Shown here: positions 12,401 through 23,904 of the stretch, piece after piece
Position numbering within the stretch: position 1 is the first letter of the stretch
Layout: each line of letters opens with the position of its first letter
Assembly: GCA_946800325.1 (NCBI GenBank)
Contig: OX326961.1
Location: 48,075,415-48,139,414, forward strand
From: Luzula sylvatica
Taxonomy: Eukaryota; Streptophyta; Magnoliopsida; Poales; Juncaceae
Length of the DNA: 64,000 nt
Direction of reading: 5' to 3'
Notes under the pieces: generated by a model
Seen by the model: only the letters and a program-made list of their open reading frames with translations
Databases searched by the model: none
Told to the model about the DNA's origin: nothing
Translations under genes and position numbers: made by a program

Positions 12401-12787
12401 GCAGACCGTGGGACGGATGCCAGGGTCGGAAGAAGAACTCGAACTCTCGCTAAAAGTGGACCCTGAACTGGGATCGAAAGAAGATAACTCGCTAATGGTG
12501 GATATAACGCTAGGATCCTCCTCATCTTCCATTTCCATCTGCGTACCGAGGATCCCAGCCGCCTTAAACGCGTCGTGACCCGTTTCGTCGTATGCCGACT
12601 CGATTTGGATCATTGAGAGAGATGAAAATGCGTCGGAAAGCCATGCGAGGTCTCTGGTTCTCGACTCAGAGGAGGGAATTGGGGATTGGTTAGGGACCGG
12701 TTCTGATTGTGAATTGGGGTTATTTGGGGACGATTTGGGTTTCTTTTTGTTTTTGCCGGAGTTCCTCTTTGAGTTTGAGGGCGCCAT
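9485..12787 (-). CDS. DUF1771 and SMR domain protein, eleven exons (At5g58720/SDE5-like)
   Basis: Exons on the minus strand: 12163-12787, 12021-12046, 10981-11118, 10806-10846, 10526-10710, 10331-10410, 10183-10239, 10022-10089, 9835-9941, 9685-9755, 9485-9610. All have GT/AG borders and compatible phases; they sum to 1524 bp (507 residues). The N-terminus is Lys/Ser/Pro-rich, followed by a CUE/UBA-like helix set (RDLAWLSDAFSSLSMIQIES, ~45-80) and a second such region (~180-225). DUF1771 occupies ~343-407 (YHEFRTIAQRNWEMMKECYQ). The SMR domain (~411-470) has VTIDLHGQHVKQAIGLLK and ITGCGMDGAGKGKLKRS. SMR domains bind or cleave nucleic acid; relatives include SDE5, which acts in trans-acting siRNA production. 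The GxGxH histidine usual in SMR domains appears here as Asp (GCGMDG), so nuclease activity may be altered. Exon 2 is only 26 bp. Intron 2 carries a hAT MITE. Confidence 0.9.
11187..11903. mobile_element. hAT MITE in intron 2 of the SMR gene
   Basis: Terminal inverted repeats TAGGGATGTCAATGGGT / ACCCATTGACATCCCTA. The element is 717 bp and flanked by the perfect 8-bp target duplication GGTTTATG (11179-11186 and 11904-11911), the hAT signature. The outer ~200 bp on each side are GC-rich and packed with ACCCG/CGGGT words (repeated GGGTAATACCCG and GACCCGAACCCG) that can pair into long hairpins; the interior is AT-rich. No transposase. It ends about 110 bp from the 26-bp exon 2. Confidence 0.93.
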
Positions 12788-14440
12788 TGTTTAGAGAGAG
12801 AAAGAGAGAGCAGATGGTGAGATGGAAGAGAGGATATGCCGCTGCCTCGCCGGAGATGGTCTGAGAAGCGCGAATGGAGAAGCGGTTGTTTGAATTTTGA
12901 CTTGTGTGTGTAACTGGTTCTAAACTTGTATGTAGTTTTGCTCTCCGCTGAAGAGTTGGGGCGTGGCGACGGACGAAAGACGGCGACTCTTCGAGGTGGA
13001 GGATTACATGGTACGTACCAATTCTTATGGCCGGCCCGTCATTGTTTATTTCTTATTCTAAGATTTTATATCTGGGCCCTGTTGCGAGGCTTAAAATCAG
13101 TTTTTAAATTATTTGTATTTATCGGTGTTCCCGAAAATAATATAGAACCTAACAAACCAAGGATTTTTGTAAACGGACGTCTGATTAGGTTTTTGTAGGG
13201 ATCTAAAAATTAATTTGTAAGTCATCTTAATGTTATTAATAAGATGTATCATTAATTCATGTCATGTTTATTTATTTAATTTAACTAATTAATTTTATTT
13301 ATTTATTTTAATTATTTCGTATCTGTATTCGTATCCGAAATCGAATATCAAATATCGTATTTGTATTCGTATCGGATATCGTATTCGTATTTGGGATCGG
13401 ATACCGTATATGCATTTGTATTCGTATCAAATATCGGACACCATATTCATATTCGGAATCGTATACCGTATACCATATTCGTATTCGTATTAATTGTATA
13501 ATAATAATAATAATAATAATTAAAAAATACAAATGTGTTGTAAGTGTATATGTATAAAATAGGGTATAGTTGTAAAATAAATAGGATAATAGAAAGTTAA
13601 TAATGAGGAATATCGTAAAAAATAAAATACATTTAACAGATTTCAATCAAATTATTTTTCTTTCATTTATATTATTTAAAATATATTATTTTTAAATTAT
13701 TGATATGATTTATTTATGTAACATAACTATAATATTTTGATATGATAGTTATAAATTTTTCTTAAAAAATAATACAATTTTAGAATATTTTATTTATTTC
13801 TTATCTCTAATTCTATGATTTACATCAAAATACCTTTTAAACATCATACACTCATAATTTTTGCATATTTCTTCTAACATCGTTTTATGATATTCATATA
13901 TTGGTTTCCTGCAACTAGTAGTTTGTTGTCACTATACAAAATTGCCCTAGCAAACGCGTCCTTAGACTCGTTTATATTCCACATGATAGTTGAATCGATG
14001 CTTTAAAAATTAACGAATAGCCTTCTTAGGATTCCTAGGATTTAGTATTTTTGTAGACTACATATTTGACTCGTAACTTCTTTCATCTTAGGATTTAGTA
14101 TTCTTAGGACGAGCATGTTAATTATATATATTTCATTGCAATATAAAATATTTGAGGGTTTTGAATAAATGAAAGTAAGTGGTAATTTGGGAAAGACGAA
14201 TGGTGGGTTCACAGAGATAAGACGAAATAGTTTGGGACAATAAGAACGAAGATATTATTATATTTATTAGATCTAAGTTTTGCATTTCTGTCAGGGACGG
14301 TTGGGATTTGGACTTTTAATTTCAAAAAATGCATTTCTTTCAATTAAAAGTTGAGATGGCAAACTTAGGAAACGACAAACTTAAGAAATGATTTTTTTTG
14401 ACATCTAGCTTTGTCAAAAAAAAAGGTCCAATTTGTAAGG
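12788..14440. other. Intergenic, promoter side of the SMR gene
   Basis: The first ~200 bp contain GA-rich leader and presumably the SMR promoter. The remainder is AT-rich, with an ATA microsatellite (about 13497-13520) and the degenerate GTATTCG repeat listed separately. No convincing gene. Confidence 0.5.
13317..13492. repeat. Degenerate TATTCGTATC / GATATCG short-repeat tract
   Basis: About 175 bp made of imperfect reiterations of TATTCGTATC, GGATATCG and GGATACCGTAT. The composition is like the subterminal regions of plant hAT MITEs (compare the GATACGGATACGG ends at 51790-53095), but I found no matching terminal inverted repeat or target duplication here. Probably a transposon remnant. 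Confidence 0.5.
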
Positions 14441-14459
14441 ACTAAGTTGCAAAAATAAC

Positions 14460-14695
14460 TCTTTCGCCAAGCGGCCTGGCGAAAAAGCACTTCCGCCAGA
14501 TTATTCGGCGAAAAAATACAAATCCTAATTTTGATTTTAATCTGAGGATTAACCAGTTTAAACTCTTTCGTCAGAGGGTCTGGCGAAAAAGTGCATGGAT
14601 TAGATAGCACTCGTCTCACAAATTCTAATTTTGATTTTAATCTGAGGATTAAGAAGTTTAAACTCTTTCGTCAGAGGTATGGCGGGAAATATGAT
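14460..14695. repeat. Two-copy repeat with TTTCGCCA...TGGCGAAA hairpins
   Basis: A unit of about 97 bp occurs twice, starting near 14523 and 14620 (shared words TAATTTTGATTTTAATCTGA and GTTTAAACTCTTTCGTCAGA). Inside and before it lie short hairpins: CTTTCGCCAAGCGGCCTGGCGAAA-type stems and CCGCCAGATTATTCGGCG. Non-coding. It lies next to the transposon-like coding relic at 15090-15335 and may belong to the same old element. Confidence 0.6.
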
Positions 14696-15089
14696 TTTTT
14701 TTTCGCCTTCGAGTGATGCTTTTCAGTTTTTTTTTTGGTTCAATTTGAATGATATATTTGATAAATTTAGAGTTGGAATTGTAAAATATTTAGAACACGT
14801 ATGTTTTAGAAATTTTAAAGCCGTACAATTTAGATGATTTCGTTTTATTTTTTTGGGATCATTTGTTCACTCAAATTCGTCCACAATGTTGCTATTTGTT
14901 TGAATTTTTTTTAAACTAAATTTATAATGACAAACATGTTATCCAAATATGACATCTAGAAACACAAATTTGACATCTAAATATGACAAACACAAAACAC
15001 AATATCATATCACAAGAACAAACAATATATACAAAACACAATATCATAATATAATATCATATCACAAACACAATATCCAAAACACAAAA

Positions 15090-15335
15090 TGAAAACCACG
15101 ACCACGACCACCTACACCACGTCGTGGAACGGCATGACGTGCAAGGTAACCGCCACGTCGTGTAATCTGCGTGAGATCACCATCGTCGTCTATGCCACTA
15201 TCCGAGTCTGACGAAGTGGGGACGTGGTCATCGGCGTGTGGTAGGTCGTTCAGGACATCCGTACTCCGGATGCAAGTCGAGACCATACTCCTCATAGCCA
15301 TCCTCAGTAGTTTCTTCATGGTGGGAGAGTTCTCC
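15090..15335 (-). pseudogene. Coding relic, C-terminal part, split by the Copia insertion
   Basis: Read on the minus strand and joined across the Copia element (second part at 23501-23565), this is coding-like but frameshifted. One frame gives GDGELSHHEETTEDGYEEYG; another gives TSSDSDSGIDDDGDLTQITR and the basic tail RRGVGGRGRG. An acidic stretch followed by an Arg/Gly tail resembles the C-termini of transposon-derived plant mobile-domain (MAIN-like) proteins, but I do not recognise the family with confidence. The target duplication TCTCC lies within this reading. Confidence 0.4.
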
Positions 15336-16334
15336 TGAAGGAAATACAGTTTCAGGATCAACCGTAAAAGTGTACACAAGGATAAACGAATGTAGTCGTA
15401 CATTCGTAGCCATATCTTTCAGTAGGAAAATCCGATTTGAATGGTTCAAATTGGGTAAGATAGATAATTAGATTATCTATAACCTTCATGTAGAAATATA
15501 TTTCATATGAACGAAGTATAAGTGTCGTTTCTGTGAAATACCGAAAGGGTGCAATAGTATGACATACAGTTAGTAAAACAGTCATAACCTTTGCATACGA
15601 ACTCCAATTGGGCTGGGCCAAATTGGGTCGAGTAGATAATGAGATTATCTACAACTTTCGTGTTGGTTGATTTTCTGTCAGAGAAATTTATCAATTTCGT
15701 CTGGACAGAATACTGACCAGGTTCATGCAGTTTTCTGTGTGAGAGGGTGTATATTGGATATACATGCCTTTTGGCTAATCCTGATCCTATTGTATATAAA
15801 TAGGATTTTCTCTCTCATCTTAACCAAGCAATTCATTCAGAATTATCCAGAAAATTGTGAGACAAATTTCTAGAGAATGAAAAGGTGTAAAAGAGAGAAA
15901 CCGTGAAAAGGTGTTTTACGGTTTAGAGAATCAATTCGATTAAGCAAGTTCACCGGTGCATCGTCTAGGCAGGTGCATCCGTGACCGAAGTCTTGCGATT
16001 CAAGGTGGATACACGTAGAGGAGCAACAACTGAGGCTCTCACGATTGTGATCGATTCGGACGAGTAGATTGAGTCGGAGACGAAATCAAGCGAATCGGCG
16101 AAGTCAACGAGCGGTGAAAGACGCGTGGTGTGGGACGCGCGTATTGTCACCAACGTGACAGGAGAAAGAAGGCAGCGATCAACCCTTCGTGTGCAATCAA
16201 TTTTGCACCGGTAAAGATCTAACCTTCTATTTGCATCGTACCCTCGAAGTCGTGGCGTGATCTCGGGAATCGGGGAACCGGACCGGGCCTACATATCCGC
16301 TGCGCGGGCCCGGGGCCGGGGATATTCCCTATCA
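15336..16334 (+). repeat. 5' LTR of the decayed Copia element
   Basis: 999 bp beginning TGAAGGAAATACAG and ending ATATTCCCTATCA. It contains a TATA box near its middle and a GC-rich 3' end (GCGCGGGCCCGGGGCCGGGG). Related, much more diverged LTR sequence is found at 58245-59245, and a fragment (minus strand) near 31800-32110. Confidence 0.95.
15791..15804 (+). promoter_or_regulatory. TATA box of the Copia LTR
   Basis: TGTATATAAATAGG lies 455 bp into the LTR, followed ~30 bp on by a CT-rich likely start region (TTTTCTCTCTCATC). The same motif is at about 22952-22965 in the 3' LTR. This places the U3/R border around 15830. Confidence 0.7.
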
Positions 16335-16335
16335 G

Positions 16336-16347
16336 TGGTATCAGAGC
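16336..16347 (+). other. Primer-binding site (initiator tRNA-Met)
   Basis: TGGTATCAGAGC, one base after the 5' LTR, is the usual complement of the 3' end of plant initiator tRNA-Met in Copia elements. Confidence 0.9.
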
Positions 16348-16588
16348 GATCGCCATCGATTCGAGGGTCGAATCATAGTCGTATATTAGATATACGCACG
16401 GGTTATCAAAGTTCGTACCCGTTTGCATGATGTTACATATTAAGAATGTCAAATTCCATTAAAATCACAAGTGAAATTCGCTAGAGATCGATCAATAGTT
16501 GATTGAGAGTATCTAGGAATAATCGTGAAAAGGTTTCATGATTGATCGTTTTGGAAACGAGCGAAAACAGCAGTTCAAAAATCGCATA

Positions 16589-17042
16589 GTCCGTTATAAC
16601 GGACTTGGTGTCCGTTGTAACGGACCCTGTATAGGATGCGGGGGTGTGAGGAGGACCGTGAAAACTGCATATTCCGTTGTAACGGACTTGGAGTCCGTTG
16701 TAACGGACCTTGTATCTGATACGAGGTTGCGGGGATGCCTAGGGTGTCTATTGGAGTCCGTTGTAACGGACTGGGTCCGTTGTAACGGAGATCTACACAG
16801 TTTGTCCGTTGTAACGGACTGTATGTTGCGTTGTAACGGACTGGTCTCTGGAAATTTGGACGAAAGTTTGCAGAAAATAGCGTTGTAACGGACCTAGGTT
16901 GCGTTGTAACGGACATGTTTCTGGCAAAATTTGGCCAAACTCCGAAATAAATAGCGTTGTAACGGACTGGACTTCCGTTGTAACGGAATGCCAAGAATAC
17001 TGGAGGTCCGTTGTAACGGACTATGTTGCGTTACAACGGACT
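16589..17042. repeat. Array of ~14 palindromes GTCCGTTGTAACGGAC in the Copia 5' leader
   Basis: Fourteen copies in about 455 bp, beginning 255 bp after the LTR. Examples: GTCCGTTATAACGGAC at 16589 and GTCCGTTGTAACGGAC at 16610, 16693, 16756, 16804 and 17006. Later copies have one flank changed (TGCGTTGTAACGGAC, and at 17028 GCGTTACAACGGAC). The half-site is CCGTT/AACGG. Spacing is irregular (~20 to 70 bp). The arms are conserved while intervening sequence is not. In RNA each copy could form a 7-bp hairpin or pair between molecules; in DNA AACGG is the core of MYB (MSA-type) sites. Confidence 0.9.
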
Positions 17043-17335
17043 GGTTTCTGGTTGCTGATTTTGTTTTCGTGATAACTTTGGCTACACAACTTGGAATATT
17101 GAGTTCTTTATATCGATTTGATCGGCATCAATCATACTAGCATATAATTAGATAATTATTTAGAATAATTAGACTCCCAAATAAATACATATGCATTTAT
17201 GAAAATCTTGTGATAGTGATATAATTGGATTATGTCACGGATTTAGAAACGTGCAATGGCATGATCCCTCATAATATTTAAGTCATGGAAATGCCTTCCA
17301 TATTCACAACCACTATGATCGGTACTACGTCTCAC

Positions 17336-17515
17336 ATGGGTTAAGGCCAAAGCCGACATGGGTTATTGTAGTCATCGACGGGGTGGCAAGCGTTAAATAG
17401 GGACTGATAAGGGTTAAGGCCAAAGCCGACTTATTAGTAGTTTATTTGAACGATACGATGAGTATGGTTGTGACTTAACCGTTCTAGCCAGTAAGGGTTG
17501 AGGCCAAAGCCGACT
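17336..17515 (+). repeat. Three copies of GGGTTAAGGCCAAAGCCGAC
   Basis: Near 17339, 17409 and 17488 the block GGGTT(A/G)AGGCCAAAGCCGAC recurs, 70-80 bp apart, with otherwise loosely similar surroundings. Each copy contains GCCGAC, the core of DRE/CRT sites bound by DREB/CBF factors. Whether it acts as a binding site is untested; it may equally be a decayed gag tandem repeat. Confidence 0.65.
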
Positions 17516-18539
17516 TGATTGGAAGTTCGGGGCATAGATAGGATGCACACACGGAACTGGGATTGTATTGGATACGATTCATCACCGAAATCCTATAAAG
17601 GTTCAAGAGTCGCATTGGATGCGATTGGATATAATCCTACCTAAATAGCGAGATCCCATTCGTCTGCCAAAGCAACTTATGGGAGGATCGTGATATATGG
17701 ATCTTGAGTGTTATGGACTTGGAGTCCCGTATCGGTATGAGGGTTATCGATTCGATAAAATAACACTATCATATAATTATCATATAAGCATATAGATTAA
17801 GTACGCACGGTTAGGAATTAATCTTCATCATCCGTTTAGAATTATGTTTTCAAGCAACACCAAATATATCGATTAGATCGATATGATAGATGGCTTTTGG
17901 GTCGGAATTACCGTTATTAACCTTGATAGTCAAAGAATAGTTCTTAGACTTAAAGGAACGTGTTGGACACGGAAATGGTAGATTCGGGGCTCGAGGCTTT
18001 GGCTTTAGAGAAAGCCGGGTTCGATAAACTTAAGAAGGAATCGAACAATATTACGTGCCTTGTGGTGGCATGTATAGATGCAAATTTCTCAAAATTGTTT
18101 TGAGAATTCGGGTGTATATGAAAGTAAAACACAACGCTCATGAAATAGTTTCAAGAGCTAGAGCGCGTTGAATGACTCAATGCGGCTCAAAGAGTAGGTT
18201 AATTTTGAGACGCCTTATGGGTCTTTGATTAACACTCGTGTGTTGATGGTACGAGATTTGATGTTCGTGACCGAATATCATATGCATTCGATAGATAAGT
18301 CGATCCCGAAATTGCATATGATGCGATTTAAATTTGAATTGGAGATGCTCAGAGTTTCCGAGGAATCCAATGCATATAGATGCGTGGATGTCCTTGTAAT
18401 TCAAAAGCGGGATCGAAAGAAATGTATGTCTAAGGGTATTTTGGGAAAATGTTTTCCAAAATGGAAAGTTCGGACAAGGAGTTGTCCAAACTAGTGACTC
18501 AAATAATGGTGAAATCCGAGGAGGATTAAACCTAGAAGT

Positions 18540-21245
18540 TGATTGCTTCTTTTGGCATTGCCGTCTTGGCCATATAAACGAGATACGCGTATCTAGATTC
18601 CATGTGATGGAATGCTAGAATCATTCGAATTAGATTTGATTGATTAATGCAATACTTATTTATTAGGCAAAACGACAAATGGCATCATTCTCCAAAGTAT
18701 TGGAGAAAGATCCAGCGAATTATTGGAAATTATATTTACATATGATGTTCCGATAAGTTCCGAGGCAAGAGGAGGCTATCGGTATTTTGTTAAGTTTATG
18801 GACGGTTAAAGTAGATATGAAAATATCTATTTAATGCGTGCCGAAACAGAGACTTTTGAAAGATTCAAAGAGTTTCAAAAACGAAATACGAAATCAACTA
18901 AGCAAGAAAATCAAAGCTTTTCGATAGGATCGAGAAGGCGAGTATTTGAGCTAAACCTTTCGATAGGATCGAAGAGGCGATATTTGAGTTATGAATATTA
19001 ATGATCATTTATGATTGTGGAATCGTTTCACGATTGCCTTTATTCAGAACATTGAGATGTGTCCGAAAAGAGGAAATGAACGCATGTTGGACATGGTTCG
19101 ATAAATGATGAGTCCATAATATCTCCCAAAAATGTTTTGGGGATACGCCCTTGAGACAGCGGCACTAATGAATGGTTGCATATAAGATATGAACCATAAA
19201 CCTTCTAATTGGTACAAAAGACACCATATGAGATATGGATCGGAATGGTTCCGAAGTTGTCACTTGTACAGATTTGAGGATGTGAGTGTATTTCGAAATT
19301 TGTTTCGGTTAAACTCAATCCCAAATCTGGAAATTGTTCGTTTATCCTTAAGGAAACTAAAGGGTATTAGTTAAAACGTCCCGACGAAAATGAGATTTTC
19401 GTGGCTCGAAGAGATGTCTTCTTGGAGGAGGACTAGATGCGCACAAGTTTGGAACTTGGTGCCATTTTTCTCTATGCGGGCTAGTGGGAGTAGAATAAAT
19501 CTCGAAAGAGTTCATGATTTGAAAATGAACATTGTACCGATGAAAGTTGACATGGCTTCATCAAGAGTTGATGAACGCAAGTCGAACACACAAAGGAATT
19601 TTTCGTAGATCAAATAGGCTATATCATAAGCCGGTAAATACGGATTTATCGTGGCTAATGATGATAGATTGAAATCATTTGATGATTCGATATCCTACAA
19701 GGATGCTATGAAAAGTTGATTCCACATGACATGGTGTCATGAAATCTGAGATTCGATCCATGTGAATTATCAAGTTTAGAACTTGATTTCATTACTTTCT
19801 AGGTTAGACCCGTGAAATGTGAGTGGGTTTGTCAAGATGAAGAACCGACATGGATAGGAATACGCATATATGTAAAGCGAGGCTTTTTGCGAAAAGTTTC
19901 ATGCAATTCATAGTCGGACTATGAAGAAACGTTTTCGCTTGTTGCCATGCTTTCCCATTCTCGAAATTCTGCTTGCCATGGTCGCGTATTATGACTATGT
20001 GATGTGGCCAAATGGATGTCAAAACCGAATTTCTTGACAGAAATTTTATGAAAGGATGTGTACTTGACACAACCTTATGGTTTTGTCGATTCATAAGAAT
20101 CGGGGATAAGATATGCACGCTTTAACGATCCATATGATGGATTAGAGAAAGCTTCTCGGAATTGGAATATTCGTTTTGACAAAATTATAAACTGTTATAA
20201 AATTGTCGAAACGAATGGAAACTTTGTGTACACATGAAGGTTAGCGGGAGCTGCGTTATATTTCTTGTAACGACAAAGGATTTAGACGAGACCGCTTATG
20301 AATTCAGCGTGAAGATCTATAGGATAGATCTAAAAAGTTCCTCGTTCTATGTTATAGCACATATATCGACATATTGTTGAAAATGGTTTTCAACATGTAA
20401 ACTCCTTGGAGGAGATAAATCGAAATGTCGAATGGCAGAAATTTTCAACGGCTCGATGTGAGACATCAAGCAGCGCGAAAAGTAATAATATGATGCCTTA
20501 CATTTGATGTTAGGATCTATTATATCTGTCATGATATGTATGTGGCTATCTGTCATACAAATAAAGCGTCTAGTTCACCGTCAATAAAATTCATGGGAAT
20601 CACATGAGTTTGAATGTAATTCGATTACATGAGACTAACTCTTGTGATTGTATAATGGTTATACAAATATATACATAATGGTTATGTATATTTAAAACCC
20701 ATCGGGATTTGTATTGATAGAGGTGAAGTTTATCCTTGAATACTTTGCGAAAGAATTCAGGATTTATTATCTATAATGGTGTGGAGGACGTGTTGGTTAT
20801 AAAGAGTTATAACAAACAACAGTTTCCAAAGATGAAGCACGTCCAAATATGTAGCACGACTTTCGATCACAAAGTGTGTACATGTTTTGCTTAAATGAAA
20901 ACACGGTTATGTGGAACGGTTCCATAGGACCAATAGTTTATGATTCTATTTACGGTGGCGAGTATATTGCGGTTATTAATCGCAAAAGGAAGTGGTATGG
21001 ATCAAGGATACATGACCAAACTCTAGTAGTCACGAGTTATCGGATTTATGGTTGTTTATTGCGTGAGACGCAATAGTACAAGCCAAAAATGCCGAGGTCA
21101 CAACCACTTCTAGCCAATACTCAGAAAATTTCATTTGATCCATGAAATTTTGTGAAAAGATGTGATCGTAGGTATTGGAAATGTTCCAATCCTGATGATG
21201 ATTAATACTAGCGGGAACGTGCGGACCCGTTTACAAAACCGTTCT
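18540..21245 (+). pseudogene. Decayed Copia pol (integrase, RT, RNase H)
   Basis: Short in-order matches to Copia pol survive between stops and frameshifts. Around 18548: WHCRLGHINETRV (GAG-pre-integrase). Around 18755: SSEARGGYRYFVKFMDG and, after a stop, YLMRAETETFERFKEF (integrase core). Around 20010: QMDVKTEFLDRNF and, at 20110-20200, a broken IYGL(K)QAS-like region with ASRNWNIRFDKII (RT). Around 21075: VQAKNAEVTTTSSQY (RNase H) and ADPFTKP near 21225. No frame remains that could give active enzyme. Decay is much greater than the LTR divergence. Confidence 0.85.
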
Positions 21246-22482
21246 CTCTAGTCGCGCGTGACTGTCATGCGATGACTATGGGTATGGAGATACCTAGAGG
21301 AGGAAGAAGAGAGTAGAGTGTAGTTATCTAATACGATATTCCTCGCAGGTTGTGGGTATGGAGATACCCATAGGTAAACGTTGTATCACCCAAATACTTA
21401 GTCCATATGAATGTATCCCTTTTAAAATTTTGTTTACTTAAATTAATATGCATTCACCTTATATGAAAACTGTGTGCTGGGTTGTGTAATATGATTGTTA
21501 CATGAACCTTGATTTGAACTTGTGTGGACGTCGACATGGTTGAGGACCATGTGCAGCGAAACCGTCACACTTAAAGTGTCATTTCTAAACATCCCTAGTC
21601 GCGGGTCAGTTTGCTTAAGAGAGAAGCATTACTATTACAAGGGAATAGACTGAACGCGTACACTAGTACGTTTGCCGAGGAGATGATTATGTTTTGCTAA
21701 TCATGGGACAAAGGAGTTTGTCGAATCGGGAACGTAGATATATGTTAGGTTACATGTATTGGATATGACCGAAGCCGCGAGACCATGACATGGTTTAGTC
21801 ATTATAGATGGACTTGCGACGGATGGGGTTTTAGATTCTTCAAACTTGAGGGGATCATTGATTGCGTTTCGTGCGTAACACAATGCTTTGATATGATCTT
21901 ACGCTCACCGTAACAGGGAGTTAAAAGGGTCATCATTGGGTATTGTCCGAAACACGGAATTCAATGTGAGTCTCCAAGATAGGAATTGTTTATTCCGAAA
22001 GGAAGAGATATCTCTTAGGCGCCGCTCGATGAGTCGATTAACGAAATCTGCGGCCGCAGTCAATGATATTAATGGTTAATATCGATTGAAATTTGTTAAC
22101 TCAACTCGGAATCGGGGAATAAGTGTAGTTAATCAAATTATAAGGATGACTATTACCATGCCTTTTGATTAACGGATATCGCAAACAAGAGAACTAGTAA
22201 CCGCTATTCGAGATAGGCACAATGATCACAATCATTATTCGTTTAACATGGGTAGCTATGATGGAGTGACTAGATCCCGCTCATGAGCTTGTAGGTATTG
22301 GAAACAACCTACTGCCATCGTTAAGTCGAACCTACATGGTCACACAACGAGTCGTACTAAGTCGGGCTTGATCATAAAAATTGGCACATAGGATGTGCAT
22401 AGCTTGGTATTTGACACGCGAGCTATATTCTCTAAAATCGTGCGTATTGGATATGCATGAGTACCTTTTAGGTAGATCTGAA

Positions 22483-22496
22483 ATTGAGTGGGAGAC
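22483..22496 (+). other. Polypurine tract of the Copia element
   Basis: TTGAGTGGGAGAC directly precedes the TG of the 3' LTR at 22497. This is the expected plus-strand primer position. Confidence 0.75.
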
Positions 22497-23495
22497 TGAA
22501 GGAAATACAGTTTCAGGATCAACCGTAAAAGTGTACACAAGGATAAACGAATGTAGTCGTACATTCGTAGCCATATCTTTCAGTAGGAAAATCCGATTTG
22601 AATGGTTCAAATTGGGTAAGATAGATAATTAGATTATCTATAACCTTCATGTAGAAATATATTTCATATGAACGAAGTATAAGTGTCGTTTCTGTGAAAT
22701 ACCGAAAGGGTGCAACAGTATGACATACAGTTAGTAAAACAGTCATAACTTTTGCATACGAACTCCAATTGGGCTGGGCCAAATTGGGTCGAGTAGATAA
22801 TGAGATTATCTACAACTTTCGTGTTGGTTGATTTTCTGTCAGAGAAATTTATCAATTTCGTCTGGACAGAATACTGACCAGGTTCATGCAGTTTTCTGTG
22901 TGAGAGGGTGTATATTGGATATACATGCCTTTTGGCTAATCCTGATCCTATTGTATATAAATAGGATTTTCTCTCTCATCTTAACCAAGCAATTCATTCA
23001 GAATTATCCAGAAAATTGTGAGACAAATTTCTAGAGAATGAAAAGGTGTAAAAGAGAGAAACCGTGAAAAGGTGTTTTACGGTTTAGAGAATCAATTCGA
23101 TTAAGCAAGTTCACCGGTGCATCGTCTAGGCAGGTGCATCCGTGACCGAAGTCTTGCGATTCAAGGTGGATACACGTAGAGGAGCAACAACTGAGGCTCT
23201 CACGATTGTGATCGATTCGGACGAGTAGATTGAGTCGGAGACGAAATCAAGCGAATCGGCGAAGTCAACGAGCGGTGAAAGACGCGTGGTGTGGGACGTG
23301 CGTATTGTCACCAACGTGACAGGAGAAAGAAGGCAGCGATCAACCCTTCGTGTGCAATCAATTTTGCACCGGTAAAGATCTAACCTTCTATTTGCATCGT
23401 ACCCTCGAAGTCGTGGCGTGATCTCGGGAATCGGGGAACCGGACCGGGCCTACATATCCGCTGCGCGGGCCCGGGGCCGGGGATATTCCCTATCA
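22497..23495 (+). repeat. 3' LTR of the decayed Copia element
   Basis: 999 bp, same length as the 5' LTR. I count three substitutions against it (AATAG/AACAG near 22714, CCTTTG/CTTTTG near 22749, ACGCGCG/ACGTGCG near 23297). The last copy ends at ATCA and is followed by the target duplication TCTCC. Confidence 0.95.
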
Positions 23496-23500
23496 TCTCC

Positions 23501-23565
23501 GTCCCCGCCTGGCGTATGATCCGCATGCTCCACCGACCCTTACGCACAACGTTCGACATAAGGTT
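23501..23565 (-). pseudogene. Other half of the coding relic split by the Copia element
   Basis: These 65 bp plus the duplicated TCTCC join in frame (minus strand) to the relic at 15090-15335, giving HADHTPGGDGELSHH across the insertion site. The left edge of the second Copia-type element cuts the piece off at 23570. Confidence 0.4.
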
Positions 23566-23904
23566 GTCATTGTTGGTTCAAATTTCCTGATAGTTTGACT
23601 ATTTCAAAACACTGTCAGTACTAATGTATACATCCAGAAAAGTGCAGGATAACATAGGTACGATACGAAGATGAAGGAGGACTTGTGAAGGAAGACTTCA
23701 TTGGATTACATCAAGAATCAGGACATGAAGTCTCAACATAAACAAGAAAAGAAGAACACAAGGAAGGCCATTGGAATGCATCAAGACTCAAGATGTTGAA
23801 GCCTTCCGTGAGTGGGATACGCCACAAATAAACCATAGGTACAAACCTAGTAGAACTCAAGTAAAATCATGTTCAAAATAACAAAGAGTTCAGTCAAGCA
23901 GGAA

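Larger units (their letters stand above)
15336..23495 (+). mobile_element. Copia LTR retrotransposon with decayed coding region
   Basis: A structurally complete 8160-bp element: two 999-bp LTRs (TG...CA), a 5-bp target duplication TCTCC (15331-15335 and 23496-23500), a primer-binding site TGGTATCAGAGC complementary to initiator tRNA-Met one base after the 5' LTR, and a purine tract GAGTGGGAGA before the 3' LTR. By eye the LTRs differ at three positions, so the insertion is recent. The 6.2-kb interior has no reading frame over ~140 codons, yet short Copia motifs are still readable in order: GAG-pre-integrase, integrase, RT, RNase H. It is therefore non-autonomous. Confidence 0.93.

Noticed and set aside
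14365..14619. 84-codon minus-strand frame
   Set aside because: It spans the two-copy hairpin repeat; no homology or start signal.
16538..16994. Frames of 116 and 139 codons over the palindrome array
   Set aside because: They are periodic translations of the repeated GTTGTAACGGAC word and lack any start context; not conserved coding.
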